Notes: generated from the sequence alone by a model not told the origin. A stretch of 58,010 nt of DNA from CAZFQG01 sp964520785 (GCA_964520785.1 CAZFQG010000010.1:1-58010), one strand, 5' to 3'. Counted from the first letter of the stretch, positions 26,070 through 35,036 are shown. Numbers and translations are program-made.

Positions 26070-26651
26070 TCACCAGGGGGCTTCCATGAGATCGACGATT
26101 CTCCGCGCGATCCGTTCGAGTGCCTGTTGCTGGGCGGTGGCCCGGGATTGGCCCGCCTCGGCGATGATGTCGGTGGAGGCGCTGATTTCGGTGAATTCTT
26201 CGGGGAGCACGATATCGGTCCGATTGCGGAGGATATTGCCTCGGCGGTCCACCCAGCGGACCTGGACGCGGATGTTCATTTCGACGTTGCGCGGGTCGTC
26301 ATACCAGTCCTCGACGAGCACCCTCTGGGTTTCGCCGACGATCCGCCCCGAAAGGACGCTATCGGCCATGGGAGTCGAGACCACCTTGTAGGGCGTTCGC
26401 GCCTCGATCTCCTTCATGACCGCCTCGGTCAACTGTTCCCCCAGGTTTTCCCGGAAGCTGACCGACTCGAACATGGGGACATAGACCGTTTCTATTCCCG
26501 GCGGATAGAGAGCCCGGTTTCCCACTTGATACCCCGCGCAGCCCGAGAGCGCCAGCACGATGCACGCCGCGGCGGCGGCCGGCGCGAACCGGCACGCGCG
26601 GCGCGGCGCGGCCGGTTTCGTGGGTCTGGGGTAAAGCGTGTTCTGGGGCAT
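26070..26651 (-). CDS. LptE-like LPS-assembly lipoprotein
   Basis: The 193-residue protein has a lipoprotein signal ending in the lipobox LALSGC (Cys at about residue 38) and the LptE-type start of the mature part, GYQVGNRALYPPGIETVYVP. This is followed by FRENLGEQLTEAVMKEIEAR, typical for the plug protein that sits inside LptD. An alternating strand/helix layout follows, with VQVRWVDRRGNILRNRTDIV. If correct, it delivers lipopolysaccharide to the outer leaflet. Sequence conservation in this family is low, so the name rests on pattern and context: a BamD-like gene ends 15 bases upstream. No lptD was seen in the window. Confidence 0.82.
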   Translation of the reverse strand: MPQNTLYPRPTKPAAPRRACRFAPAAAAACIVLALSGCAGYQVGNRALYPPGIETVYVPMFESVSFRENLGEQLTEAVMKEIEARTPYKVVSTPMADSVLSGRIVGETQRVLVEDWYDDPRNVEMNIRVQVRWVDRRGNILRNRTDIVLPEEFTEISASTDIIAEAGQSRATAQQQALERIARRIVDLMEAPW

Positions 26652-26666
26652 CCGATTGGGCGACGG

Positions 26667-28007
26667 TCATTTATCCGCGGTAGACAGGGTTTCCGTCAAC
26701 CACTCGACGTGGTTCGCCGGCCGCTCCGGCTTATCCGCGATCGCCGCGATCCGCTCTCGGGCGATCCGCGAGGCTTCCGTATTCGGGAACTCCTTCATCA
26801 ACAGTTGATAATACACCTTGGCGGCGCCGTAGTACCCGCGCTTCTCGTAGTATTCGGCCATCATGAAGTCGCGCCGGGCGCGTTCCTCGCGAATGCGGTT
26901 GCGTTCCTTGAGGACGTATTCGTACTCGGTCCCCAGTTCGCGTCCGAACTGGGACAGGGTGTCGTCGGCGACCCGCTGGGCCGCTTCGAGCGGTCGAGCA
27001 TCGTAGTGGGTGCCTTGGTAGACCTCCATCTGCGCGCGGAGCCCCAGGACGTGGGCTTTCATCTGGTGGGGGCTTTTCGGATAATTCCGCCGCAGTTTGC
27101 CGTATTCGTAGGCCGCCTCCTCGTAGCGGCCCTGCAGAAACCGGGCGTTGGCGTACGCCATCACGCTGTCGTCGGCCAGGGGGCCGGTGGGGTCGTACAT
27201 GTGGATCAGTTCATACGACTTCATCGCGTTCCCGAAAGTATCGAAGAGGGGCCGGGTTCTATCCGTCAGATTGGGAGTTACCGGCCAGCGGGGTTGCTGG
27301 GCGTGATACTTCTCCCAGTAGCGGCCGATGGCGAACTGCCTTGCCGAGACGGTATCGAGATACCGCGAATTGTCGTACTTTTTCAGCAACTCGCCGAAGG
27401 TATCGTGCGCCTGCGGGTACTTATCGGCGAAGAAGTAGCATTCGCCGAGGTAGAAGAGGGCGTCTTCTTCCAGGGGCGAATCCTTCCAACGCGACGCCGC
27501 TTTCTTGAACTTCGCCGCCGCCGCCGAATACTCCTTGCGCGCATACAAGGCCTCCCCCTCCTTGAAGAGACTCCTCGCCAGCTCTTCATCCTGACCCAGG
27601 CTGACGGCCTCCTTCATGTTTTCCACGATCTTTTCCGGCGCGAGGTCTTCGAAGGAAAAGCCCTTCTTCTCGCGTTCGAACTGCTCGTGTTCGAGAATCG
27701 TCTCCTGCATCGCGCGCTCGCTGACCGCGTCGGTGGGAATCGGCGGGTATTCGCCCGCGGTTTGGCGCACGTTCGGATCGACCATGAAGTCGCGCCGCGC
27801 CGCGTCCAGCCGCGCGTCGTCGGCGCGCGGGCTGATCGAAGAAGTCGGCGGGAAATCGGCCGGTCGCTGCTGCGAGAGCGCCTGGCACCCAAACGCCGCG
27901 GTAAAGGCCGGCGCGAGCAATAATACCCGCCGGAACGTCCGCGCAAGTGAAACGGCCGGTTTGCACCGGATCGAATGGGTCTCTTCGCAAGTATTCAGTC
28001 GGGACAT
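26667..28007 (-). CDS. BamD-like TPR lipoprotein
   Basis: The 446-residue protein (ATG 28007 with GAGGA upstream; GTG 28019 also possible) has a signal sequence with a Cys in TAAFGC, then about 100 variable residues. Tetratricopeptide-type repeats follow: ARSLFKEGEALYARKEYSAA with FKKAASRWKDSPLEEDALF, and FLGEC-like helices such as YLGECYFFADKYPQAHDTF. A second set reads SVMAYANARFLQGRYEEAAYEYGKL. The layout matches outer membrane assembly factor BamD/ComL, though it is longer than E. coli BamD (about 245). It may act with the BAM machinery, or be a general TPR lipoprotein. Gene order next to the lptE-like gene supports an outer-membrane role. Confidence 0.78.
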   Translation of the reverse strand: MSRLNTCEETHSIRCKPAVSLARTFRRVLLLAPAFTAAFGCQALSQQRPADFPPTSSISPRADDARLDAARRDFMVDPNVRQTAGEYPPIPTDAVSERAMQETILEHEQFEREKKGFSFEDLAPEKIVENMKEAVSLGQDEELARSLFKEGEALYARKEYSAAAAKFKKAASRWKDSPLEEDALFYLGECYFFADKYPQAHDTFGELLKKYDNSRYLDTVSARQFAIGRYWEKYHAQQPRWPVTPNLTDRTRPLFDTFGNAMKSYELIHMYDPTGPLADDSVMAYANARFLQGRYEEAAYEYGKLRRNYPKSPHQMKAHVLGLRAQMEVYQGTHYDARPLEAAQRVADDTLSQFGRELGTEYEYVLKERNRIREERARRDFMMAEYYEKRGYYGAAKVYYQLLMKEFPNTEASRIARERIAAIADKPERPANHVEWLTETLSTADK

Positions 28008-28109
28008 CCGTGTCCTCACGTCACATTGCCCTGCAATTCGTTCAAAACGCCCCTGGACGCCCGCGCTGGTCGCGCCTTTGCCTCGGCGGGCCGACTCCGC
28101 CTTCGCTGG

Positions 28110-28856
28110 TCATCCCCGCAAGTACGGCAGCAGTCGTGGCCGGCGTCCCAGTAAATGGGACATATACCGGTTGAGGACGCCGCGGATTTCTCCTTGCGTC
28201 CTCGCATCGATCCGGACGCGGCGCCAGGCGCCGCTCTGGGTATCGATTAACTGACGCATCGTACGGAGCGTTCCTCCGTGAACGACGGCGACATGACGCT
28301 TTCCCTGTTTGCAGCGGTCGCACAACACGCCTCCGTCGAGCAGTCCCAGCGCCGTCTTTCCCGTCGCCGCGACCGCCGCGCCGCAATCGGCGCACTGTTC
28401 CAACGAGGGCGCCAAGCCCAAGTGGAAGAGCAGTTGCAGCTCGAACCTGGCAAGCAACCGCCTCGGTTCCTCGCCGTCCGCCAGCAGGGCAAGCGTCTCC
28501 TCCGCCAGGTCGAACAGCGGTCCATTGGGGTGATAGTCCTCCGTCAGCGCATCCAGCAGCTCCGCCACGTAATAGCCCACGTACAGGCCGAACAGGTCTC
28601 GGCCGAAAGGGCGAAAACGCCGCAAGAGCTTGGCCTCGGTCAAGAGGTCGAGCGCATCGGACGATTTTCGGAGGAAGACTATCCGAACAAGGGCCAATAG
28701 GTCAAGAGCAGACTCGAAAGATCCCTTCGGGCGTCTCCCCCCCTTCGCTATTCCGCTCAGTTTGCCATGTTCTCGGGTGAACAGCGTCACGATCTGACTC
28801 GTCTCGCTGAAATCGACGGCCCGGATGACGATTCCCGTTCCTTTCTCCGCCGGCAT
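28110..28856 (-). CDS. recO: DNA repair protein RecO
   Basis: This 248-residue protein matches RecO: an N-terminal OB fold (GTGIVIRAVDFSETSQIVTL, then FTREHGKLSGIAKGGRRPKG) and a helical C-terminal domain with a zinc-finger-like CADCG...CDRCK. It loads RecA onto SSB-coated DNA with RecR in gap repair. The length is typical. The gene lies between the corC-like gene (16 bases upstream) and the bamD-like gene (about 100 bases downstream) on the same strand. The ybeY-corC-recO neighbourhood is also common in other bacteria. Confidence 0.93.
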   Translation of the reverse strand: MPAEKGTGIVIRAVDFSETSQIVTLFTREHGKLSGIAKGGRRPKGSFESALDLLALVRIVFLRKSSDALDLLTEAKLLRRFRPFGRDLFGLYVGYYVAELLDALTEDYHPNGPLFDLAEETLALLADGEEPRRLLARFELQLLFHLGLAPSLEQCADCGAAVAATGKTALGLLDGGVLCDRCKQGKRHVAVVHGGTLRTMRQLIDTQSGAWRRVRIDARTQGEIRGVLNRYMSHLLGRRPRLLPYLRG

Positions 28857-28872
28857 TGTTTCGAAATCCCCT

Positions 28873-30159
28873 TCAGCCGATGTCGGCGTATTCGGTTTCG
28901 ATTTGCAGCCGCAGAATCCGCCGCTTCGTCGCCTCCAGCACCGTGATCCGGCTGGACCCGCAAATCAACTCCTCGCCCACGACCGGAACATGGCCCAGTT
29001 CGCTGAAGACAAGTCCCGCGATGGTGTCATAATCTCCCTCCTCGGGCAGATTCAACCCCAGTTCTTCGTTCACCTCGTCCACATGCACGCGGCCCAAAAC
29101 CTCCGCGACGCCGTCGGCAATGATCCGGATTTCCTCTCCCATCGCCTGATCGTACTCGTCGTCGATTTCCCCGACGATCTCCTCCAGAATGTCCTCCATG
29201 CTTACTACCCCCGATACGCCGCCGTATTCGTCCAGAACGACGGCAAGGTGGTTTTGCGTCCGCTGAAACTCCTCCAGCAAGCGGTGGATCGGCTTCGTCT
29301 CCGGGACGAAGTACGGCTCGCGCGCCAAGTTCGCCCACGGTTCCGTCCGGTCAAGTCCTTTGCGAATAATCTCCTGGAGTAGGTCCTTGATATGCAACAC
29401 GCCGATAATGTCGTCGCGGTTCTTCTCGTGTACCGGAATCCGCGAGTGGGGCGAGTTCACGATGAACTCCAGCAGCTCCTCCCAGGAGAGGGACGCCGAA
29501 AGCGAAACGGTGTCCGTTCGAGGCGTCATGACTTCCGAGACGCTCACGTCGCTCAGTTCGATGACCCCCTCGATCATCTCCCGAGCGTCCTCCTCCAACA
29601 GGCCCTCGCGGTGCCCTTCCGTGACGATCGTGCGAATCTCGTCTTCGAACGACTCCTCGTCGGCGACCTCGGGCATCCGACCGGCAAGGCGGTGCAAGAC
29701 GATACTCCAGAATTCGGCCCCCCAAATAAGTGGCCTCAACAGAGGTTCGGCAGCCCTCCAGAATGGCCATGTATGGTAGACGAACCCGGCGGCCGCCAGC
29801 TTCGCGATCCCATGCGGAATCCAAACTCCCCCCAACAGAACCAGCAGCACCAGGCCGCAAAACTGTCCTACGTCCACCCATGTGGCCGATTCCTCCGAAA
29901 CCGGCACCGCCTTGGAAAACCAACCAATCGCGAGCCAGACAAACAATACGGTGGAAAGGACCTGCAACGTCTCCGCCGAGAGAGCGACTTCGTCGTGGAG
30001 CCGAAGAACCTCACTCAGACGTGGCGCCGCGTTACGCCGCCTGCAACGGTCCTCCAGCTCGCGACGCGAAAAAGCCGTCAAAGATTTGGCGCTTATCGCC
30101 GAAAAAACACTGAGCCCGAAACTCGCGATCGCCGTCCAAAAGACGAAATCAAGATTCAA
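28873..30159 (-). CDS. CNNM/CorC-type membrane protein with CBS domains
   Basis: The 428-residue protein has an N-terminal DUF21/CNNM membrane region with about four segments (FWTAIASFGLSVFSAISAKS; TVLFVWLAIGWF; FCGLVLLVLLGGVWI). A CBS pair follows (VSEVMTPRTDTVSL; RIPVHEKNRDDIIGVLHIKD; LAVVLDEYGGVSGVVSMEDI). It ends with the CorC/HlyC domain (LGRVHVDEVNEELGL; YDTIAGLVFSELGHVP). Members are linked to magnesium or cobalt efflux/resistance, and older names such as hemolysin are not supported. Its start overlaps the end of ybeY by 11 bases, showing tight coupling. Confidence 0.9.
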   Translation of the reverse strand: MNLDFVFWTAIASFGLSVFSAISAKSLTAFSRRELEDRCRRRNAAPRLSEVLRLHDEVALSAETLQVLSTVLFVWLAIGWFSKAVPVSEESATWVDVGQFCGLVLLVLLGGVWIPHGIAKLAAAGFVYHTWPFWRAAEPLLRPLIWGAEFWSIVLHRLAGRMPEVADEESFEDEIRTIVTEGHREGLLEEDAREMIEGVIELSDVSVSEVMTPRTDTVSLSASLSWEELLEFIVNSPHSRIPVHEKNRDDIIGVLHIKDLLQEIIRKGLDRTEPWANLAREPYFVPETKPIHRLLEEFQRTQNHLAVVLDEYGGVSGVVSMEDILEEIVGEIDDEYDQAMGEEIRIIADGVAEVLGRVHVDEVNEELGLNLPEEGDYDTIAGLVFSELGHVPVVGEELICGSSRITVLEATKRRILRLQIETEYADIG

Positions 30160-30610
30160 TGCGTTCGTCGTCCTTCCACGGGGGGGTCAATCCAAATCCG
30201 GCCAGGTACTTGCGTTCCCGAGACCGCATCTCCTGCCAGGATTCCTCCGTCGTGTCCTCGTATCCAACCAAATGAAGCGTTCCATGCACTAAGTATAATA
30301 GCATCTCGTCCTCGCCGGGCCAATGGTACTCCTCCGCGTTCCGTTGGGCCGTTTCGGCACTGAGTACTATCTGCCCTTCCAAGAAACGTCCTTCCCGTTC
30401 AAGGACGAAGCTTACAACGTCGGTCGGCGCATCGTGTCCCAGGAAGCGAGCGTTGATCGGCTGAATCGCCGCGTCGTCGACGACCAGTATCTCAATCCGC
30501 GCCTCCGCGACGGCGGCGTCTTGGAGAACCGCGCCGACGGCCTCGCGAAAGCGGGCCTCATCGACCGGCATGGATTCCTGCTCGTTGAGCACCTCAATCG
30601 AATACTCCAC
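30149..30610 (-). CDS. ybeY: Endoribonuclease YbeY (16S rRNA maturation)
   Basis: From GTG at 30610, which has GGAG seven bases upstream, the protein has 153 residues, the usual size. The open frame continues to 30769, but that extension has no family similarity. The metal site HGTLHLVGYEDTTEES keeps the two first His; the third ligand of the HGxLHLxGYDH pattern is not a His in the same place, with Asp nearby as in many relatives. The upstream substrate segment APTDVVSFVLE is typical. YbeY acts in 16S rRNA 3' processing and ribosome quality control. It appears to be the first gene of the six-gene run down to folP. Confidence 0.9.
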   Translation of the reverse strand: MEYSIEVLNEQESMPVDEARFREAVGAVLQDAAVAEARIEILVVDDAAIQPINARFLGHDAPTDVVSFVLEREGRFLEGQIVLSAETAQRNAEEYHWPGEDEMLLYLVHGTLHLVGYEDTTEESWQEMRSRERKYLAGFGLTPPWKDDERIES

Positions 30611-30679
30611 GACCTTGCTCCTTCGGCGTTCGCCGGTTCCGCAAGAAAGCCCCCATTTTGAAATCATAGGGATTCGCCT

Positions 30680-30722
30680 GTCAAAAGAAAAGCGGCCCCC
30701 TGTCCAAGAACAAGGGGGCCGC
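30680..30722 (-). terminator. Intrinsic terminator between Cys-rich gene and ybeY
   Basis: On the minus strand GCGGCCCCCTTG and CAGGGGGCCGC form a strong stem of about 11 bp, followed by TTTTCTTTT. It ends the Cys-rich transcript (stop at 30905, leaving a 3' UTR of about 200 bases) before ybeY begins at 30610. Confidence 0.85.
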
Positions 30723-30904
30723 CAGGAGACCTTTATCGATTGCTCCGGTGCGCGGCTGGGGGCACACACCGCAGCCCGCCGATGCGGGCCGCGTTTGAAG
30801 GGAGCTGCTCCACTGCGTTCCGCTGACGGAAAACCTCACCGGAAACGGCCGGCGTTCCGCAGCCATTTCGGATCGCGGCACGCGGCAGTCTGATTAATTG
30901 AAGC

Positions 30905-31411
30905 TTAGTTGCAGGCCGGAGCGCAGCAAGCCGGCTCGCAACACGCCGGTTCGCAGCAGTACGGGACACAGCAGGTCGGGGCACAGCACGAGGCCATTTT
31001 CGCCTTCAGCCGGGCGAAGAAACCGCCGAACGGACGCCACGGACCACAGCACGGGTCGTAGCAGCAGGGGTCACAGCCAACGGGCTCGCAGGCGGGCTCG
31101 CAAGCCGGGGCACAGGCGGGCTCGCAGGCGGGCTCGCAGCAGGCCGGTTCGCAACAAGCCGGCTCGCAGCACGCCATCCTGGCCTTCAGCCGGGCGAACA
31201 GGCCACCGAATGGACGGCACGGACCGCACGTTGGCGCACAAACCGGCTCGCAGTAAACGGGCTCGCAACAAGCCGGTTCGCAATTAGCCGGTTCGCAATT
31301 AGCCGGTTCGCAATTAGCCGGCTTCGCCAGAAAACCGAACAAGCCGGCGTTTGCGGTGGATGCTACCAACGTGAGCATGACCACCGCGGGGAGGATAAAA
31401 CGACGGTTCAT
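30905..31411 (-). CDS. Exported Cys-Pro repeat protein with basic modules, second copy
   Basis: From ATG 31411 (GAGGAG upstream) the protein has 168 residues. The signal peptide MNRRFILPAVVMLTLVASTA ends at about residue 22. The mature part has arrays of CEPACCEP or CEPANCEP, interrupted by two basic modules: CRPFGGLFARLKARMACCEP and WRPFGGFFARLKAKMASCC, each following a CGP/CCGP sequence. A shorter GLFGFLAKP sits after the signal peptide. The layout parallels the protein at 11817-12374, with different repeat sequences. The frame extends to 31459, but the signal peptide and ribosome binding site favour the inner start. Function unknown; export and Cys density suggest disulfide cross-linking or metal binding. 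Confidence 0.8.
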   Translation of the reverse strand: MNRRFILPAVVMLTLVASTANAGLFGFLAKPANCEPANCEPANCEPACCEPVYCEPVCAPTCGPCRPFGGLFARLKARMACCEPACCEPACCEPACEPACAPACEPACEPVGCDPCCYDPCCGPWRPFGGFFARLKAKMASCCAPTCCVPYCCEPACCEPACCAPACN

Positions 31412-31795
31412 TGAGACGCTCCTCAACAGGATAGAAATAATGGGGTAAACACGTAACATAACCCAAGAGGGTAAATTAGGCTTTGCCTAGTGGTTCGTAT
31501 CGACGCAAGCCGGACGTTCCTTTTGCCGCGCATTCCCTTCCTACCTATTTTCCGTATTTATCCGAGTGGATCGTATTGCTTATGACGAAACTGAGGGCAA
31601 CGCTTTCCCATGCCGCGAACCGGGGTGGCTTTGCCGGAGTGCCGGTCGAGTCCTTGTTCTAACGTCCCCCTTTCGCGTAAACTAATAGGGACGTGCCGAT
31701 CCAGCGACTTGAGCCATCTGGCAAATATCCCCCATTAAAGGGAAATTCCCGAGACACGATATTTTTTCTCCGCCCTCTCTTTTTTTATTTGACGC
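31412..31795. other. Intergenic region between divergent genes
   Basis: About 380 bases holding the promoters of the Cys-rich gene (minus) and cutA (plus). A small hairpin TAGGC-AAA-GCCTA sits near 31475-31490. No gene is seen. Confidence 0.4.
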
Positions 31796-32134
31796 ATGAA
31801 CGACTTGCCCTTGGTGCAGATAACGACCACTCTCGAATCTCGGGAGGATGCCGAGAAGATCGCCACGACCCTGGTGGAAGAGGGGTTGGCGGCGTGCGTC
31901 CAGATTGATGGACCGATCCGCAGTGTTTATCGGTGGAAAGGGACCGTTGAGACTACAGGGGAATACCGGCTGACAATAAAGACGGCTGCCTCCCGAGTTG
32001 AGGCCGTCACGCGGCGGGTTGCCGAGTTGCACCCTTACGAGCTACCCGAAATCGTGTTTCTCCCTTTAGGAGCGACGGTCAATTACGCGACTTGGGTCCG
32101 CGACAACACCGATCTAGAGAATGACCATGCCTGA
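31796..32134 (+). CDS. cutA: Divalent-cation tolerance protein CutA
   Basis: This 112-residue protein matches CutA1, a trimeric ferredoxin-like fold protein. Family features are VQITTTLESREDAEKIATTL, GLAACVQIDGPIRSVYRWKG, EYRLTIKTA and LHPYELPEIVFLPL. The E. coli gene was found through copper tolerance; the general function is still unclear. Its last codons overlap the start of the lutB-like gene by 14 bases, so the two are probably translated together. Confidence 0.95.
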   Translation: MNDLPLVQITTTLESREDAEKIATTLVEEGLAACVQIDGPIRSVYRWKGTVETTGEYRLTIKTAASRVEAVTRRVAELHPYELPEIVFLPLGATVNYATWVRDNTDLENDHA

Positions 32135-33527
32135 TCCCGCACCAATCGAGGGGGCGCCCTTCCTGAAACAACTGAACCAAGGCCTTGCCGAGCCGGCCGG
32201 CTCCGCCTCCCTGGGACTCTCCACGGAACGGTCGAGCAAGCAGGTGGCCGAGATTCGTGCTTCCATCCCCCAATGGCAGGGGTGGCGCGACGCGGCGAAT
32301 GCGATAAAGCGCTACGCGATCGCCAACCTCGATAAGCTCCTCGTCGAGTTCGAAAAGAACATCTCCGCGCGGGGGACGACCGTGCTCTACGCGGTCGATG
32401 CCGAGGAGGCAAACCGGCACATGTTGGAGATCGCGCGGAAGCACGACGTCAAGACGGTCGTCAAGTCGAAATCGATGGTCACGGAGGAGATGGAACTCAA
32501 CCATGCCTTCGAGGCCGCCGGAATCCGCGCCGTCGAGACCGACCTCGGCGAGTACATCGTCCAACTGGCCGGACAGCGTCCCACGCACATCGTCACGCCG
32601 GCCTTGCACATGTCGGCCGAGGACGTGGGGCATCTCTTCGCCGACAAGCTCGACGAACCTTTCACGGCCGAGCACCAGGCCCTCACGGACACGGCCAGGC
32701 GCCATCTCCGCACGGATTTCATCCAGGCCGACATGGGCGTTTCGGGGGTGAATTTCGGGATCGCCGACACTGGAACGATCACCCTGGTCGAGAACGAGGG
32801 GAACGCCGGCCTCTCCACCGCCTGCCCCCGGGTTCACGTCGCCCTCATGGGTATCGAGAAGGTCATCCCCTCGATCCGCTACCTGCCGGTCTTCTTGAAT
32901 CTCCTCGGTCGAAGCGGCACCGGACAGAAGCTGACGACGTACACCCATCTCATCCACGGTCAGACCCCGGGGCAGACGCAGTACCTCATCATCATCGACA
33001 ACGGTCGGACGAACCTGCTTGCCGACAAGGCCTGCCGCGACAGCATGTTCTGCATCCGCTGCGGCGCGTGCCTCAACGCGTGTCCCGTTTACCGCCGGGT
33101 GGGCGGTTGGGCGTATGGCTGGGTCTATCCGGGTCCGATCGGTTCCATCGTCACGCCGAACCTCGTCGGTCTGGAGAAGGCCGGCAAGCTCCCGTTCGCG
33201 TCGTCTCTGTGCGGTGCCTGCGGCGAGGTGTGCCCCGTGAAGATCGATCTGCCGCATCAACTCGTCCATCTGCGACACCGCGCGACGCGGGAACCTTCGC
33301 CGATGAACCAGTTCTTCGAGCGATGGACGTGGAAGGTCTGGGCATGGCTTTTTTCCTCGCCCTTCCGCTACCGCTGGACGATGCGGTTCGCGAAGATCGG
33401 CATGCGCCTGACGAAGTATCTTCCGTGGCATCCCGACAAACTGGGCGCGTGGACCCGCGGCCGGGAATTGCCGCCGTCGCCAAGAGAACCGGCGTTTCGC
33501 GACTGGTGGCGGAAGCGGGCGAAGTAG
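32121..33527 (+). CDS. LutB-like iron-sulfur protein (lactate utilisation type)
   Basis: The 468-residue protein has the LUD domain in its N-terminal two thirds (KTVVKSKSMVTEEMELNHAF; GVSGVNFGIADTGTITLVEN) and two Cys clusters near residues 312-370: CIRCGACLNACPVYRRVGG and CGACGEVCPVKIDLP, predicted to hold 4Fe-4S clusters. This is the LutB/LldF arrangement. In lactate utilisation it works with LutA and LutC, but neither lies next to it here. It overlaps cutA by 14 bases. ATG 32127 is a possible alternative start. It could serve lactate oxidation with distant partners or another electron-transfer reaction. Confidence 0.88.
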   Translation: MTMPDPAPIEGAPFLKQLNQGLAEPAGSASLGLSTERSSKQVAEIRASIPQWQGWRDAANAIKRYAIANLDKLLVEFEKNISARGTTVLYAVDAEEANRHMLEIARKHDVKTVVKSKSMVTEEMELNHAFEAAGIRAVETDLGEYIVQLAGQRPTHIVTPALHMSAEDVGHLFADKLDEPFTAEHQALTDTARRHLRTDFIQADMGVSGVNFGIADTGTITLVENEGNAGLSTACPRVHVALMGIEKVIPSIRYLPVFLNLLGRSGTGQKLTTYTHLIHGQTPGQTQYLIIIDNGRTNLLADKACRDSMFCIRCGACLNACPVYRRVGGWAYGWVYPGPIGSIVTPNLVGLEKAGKLPFASSLCGACGEVCPVKIDLPHQLVHLRHRATREPSPMNQFFERWTWKVWAWLFSSPFRYRWTMRFAKIGMRLTKYLPWHPDKLGAWTRGRELPPSPREPAFRDWWRKRAK

Positions 33528-33645
33528 CGCACTTCTTCCCGCCGAGTCCGCGCAGCCGGCTCGCGGAACGCATTGCCCGACGGCGATGCATAATGGGGTC
33601 GCGCCGGGCGAAGTGCGCGGTTGCCGTTTCGCCCGGGCGAATGGA

Positions 33646-34767
33646 TCAGCGGACGAGCCGGGCGGGTTGGACGACGTAGTAGCTGTCCTGGACCCAGCTC
33701 TGAGAGACCGCGGTCGGATCGACTACGAAGGCCGGCTGAATCCGCACGTATTTATTGTTTCCGGTCAAACTGACGTCGACGATGCGGATGCCGGCGAACC
33801 CGCCGATCTGATAATTCATCGTGTTCCCCGTTCCTTCGCAGTGGACGTATAGGGGAATCGTTCGCGGATTCCCGACGATCTTTCCAATCGCGGATTTGAT
33901 CCCGGCGGAAATGCCGGTGTCGCCGTTCACTAGAAACAAACCGGTGTAGCGGTCCAAAACGATCGCACCGCCCATTGCATCCAAGTCGGCGCGGCTGACT
34001 CCCTCCTCGATCTGACGGACCAGGTCGGAGGTACTATTGTCATGGGTTCCGATGTCCACCGTACCCCAGTTGCCGGCCCCGGAACTGACGGGGTACATAT
34101 TGAGTTCCGGAATTCCGTCTTGTCCGGGCGTTACGGAGCCATCTCTGGGGTCGTACTTCCACTGGTCATCGCAGCCATAAGCCAACAGATCTCTCCAGTC
34201 CTCGATCTTCAGCGTGAGCGGAAGGAGGGACGTGGTGGAATGGGCGGGGTGGCTCCGGAAGCCGGCGATCCGATTCGCGAACGCGACCGTGGCCGACGCC
34301 TCCATATCGAAACTCCTCAGGCCGAATACCGAAGCGAAAAAGAAGGGGGATTCGCGATTGCGTTCCCGGGTGGCCCGAACCGTGACGGTCATCGCGTTGC
34401 AGGCGCTCGTCCCGTTCCAAACGACTTGCGCATCCGGATTGGTCGGATCATTCAGCGTTCCAATGGCCACATCCTCCCAAAACTGCAAGTAACCGTACTT
34501 GGGGCCGACCTTATGCCGCTGAGTGTACTGCGAGGCGACGTCGCACGCCTTGTAGTAGACGTCGGAGAAATTGCCCCGAAGGCGCTGCTCCGAGATCAGT
34601 TCCTGTCCTCCGGCGAGTGCCGCCGCGTCGGCGGCGTTCTGCGCCTCATTGCGAACGACGCACATGTACCCCAGATCGACGGCGAAGGCCATGATCGCCA
34701 CCATCACGATCATCATTATCGCCGCGAGAACCGCGATCGCTCCGCGCCGGGTCGCCCGCTTTCTAAT
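33646..34767 (-). CDS. TadG-like protein (Tad pilus/putative Flp type)
   Basis: The N-terminal segment RRGAIAVLAAIMMIVMVAIM, followed by AFAVDLGYM and NEAQNAADAAALAGGQEL, is the Tad domain signature with one membrane helix. The first in-frame ATG (34716) falls inside the helix and would remove the positive RKRATRRGA before it. No ATG, GTG or TTG exists further up in frame; an ATT at 34767 is the nearest candidate, and the frame stays open to a TAA near 34866. I therefore extend to 34767 (373 residues), with the start unresolved. The rest (about 330 residues) has no recognised domain and is likely extracytoplasmic. No other tad genes are in the window. Confidence 0.7.
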   Translation of the reverse strand: MRKRATRRGAIAVLAAIMMIVMVAIMAFAVDLGYMCVVRNEAQNAADAAALAGGQELISEQRLRGNFSDVYYKACDVASQYTQRHKVGPKYGYLQFWEDVAIGTLNDPTNPDAQVVWNGTSACNAMTVTVRATRERNRESPFFFASVFGLRSFDMEASATVAFANRIAGFRSHPAHSTTSLLPLTLKIEDWRDLLAYGCDDQWKYDPRDGSVTPGQDGIPELNMYPVSSGAGNWGTVDIGTHDNSTSDLVRQIEEGVSRADLDAMGGAIVLDRYTGLFLVNGDTGISAGIKSAIGKIVGNPRTIPLYVHCEGTGNTMNYQIGGFAGIRIVDVSLTGNNKYVRIQPAFVVDPTAVSQSWVQDSYYVVQPARLVR

Positions 34768-35036
34768 GCGCCGGGTGTACTTGACTAACGGCGGACGTCT
34801 TTGTTTGTTGTAGTTGTGGCTGAAGGGAAGACCATTTGTTGTTGAGAAGTTGTGCGGTTTTGTCAGTTACGATAAGTCGAAATGAAAAGGAAGCAGAGTT
34901 TGCTCTTATGTGAAAACTACCCCACGAAACGCCGGTTGTCAAAAAAATATGCGGGCCCTTCCACGAAAACGGCGGCCGAGGGCGACGTCGGGCGGCTGTC
35001 TTTCCCTTGCATTGGGGGGTGCCTTGAGGGGCCCAA

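Noticed and set aside
32079..33431. 450-codon open frame antisense to the lutB-like gene
   Set aside because: Shadow of the LUD/iron-sulfur gene; no motifs on the minus strand.
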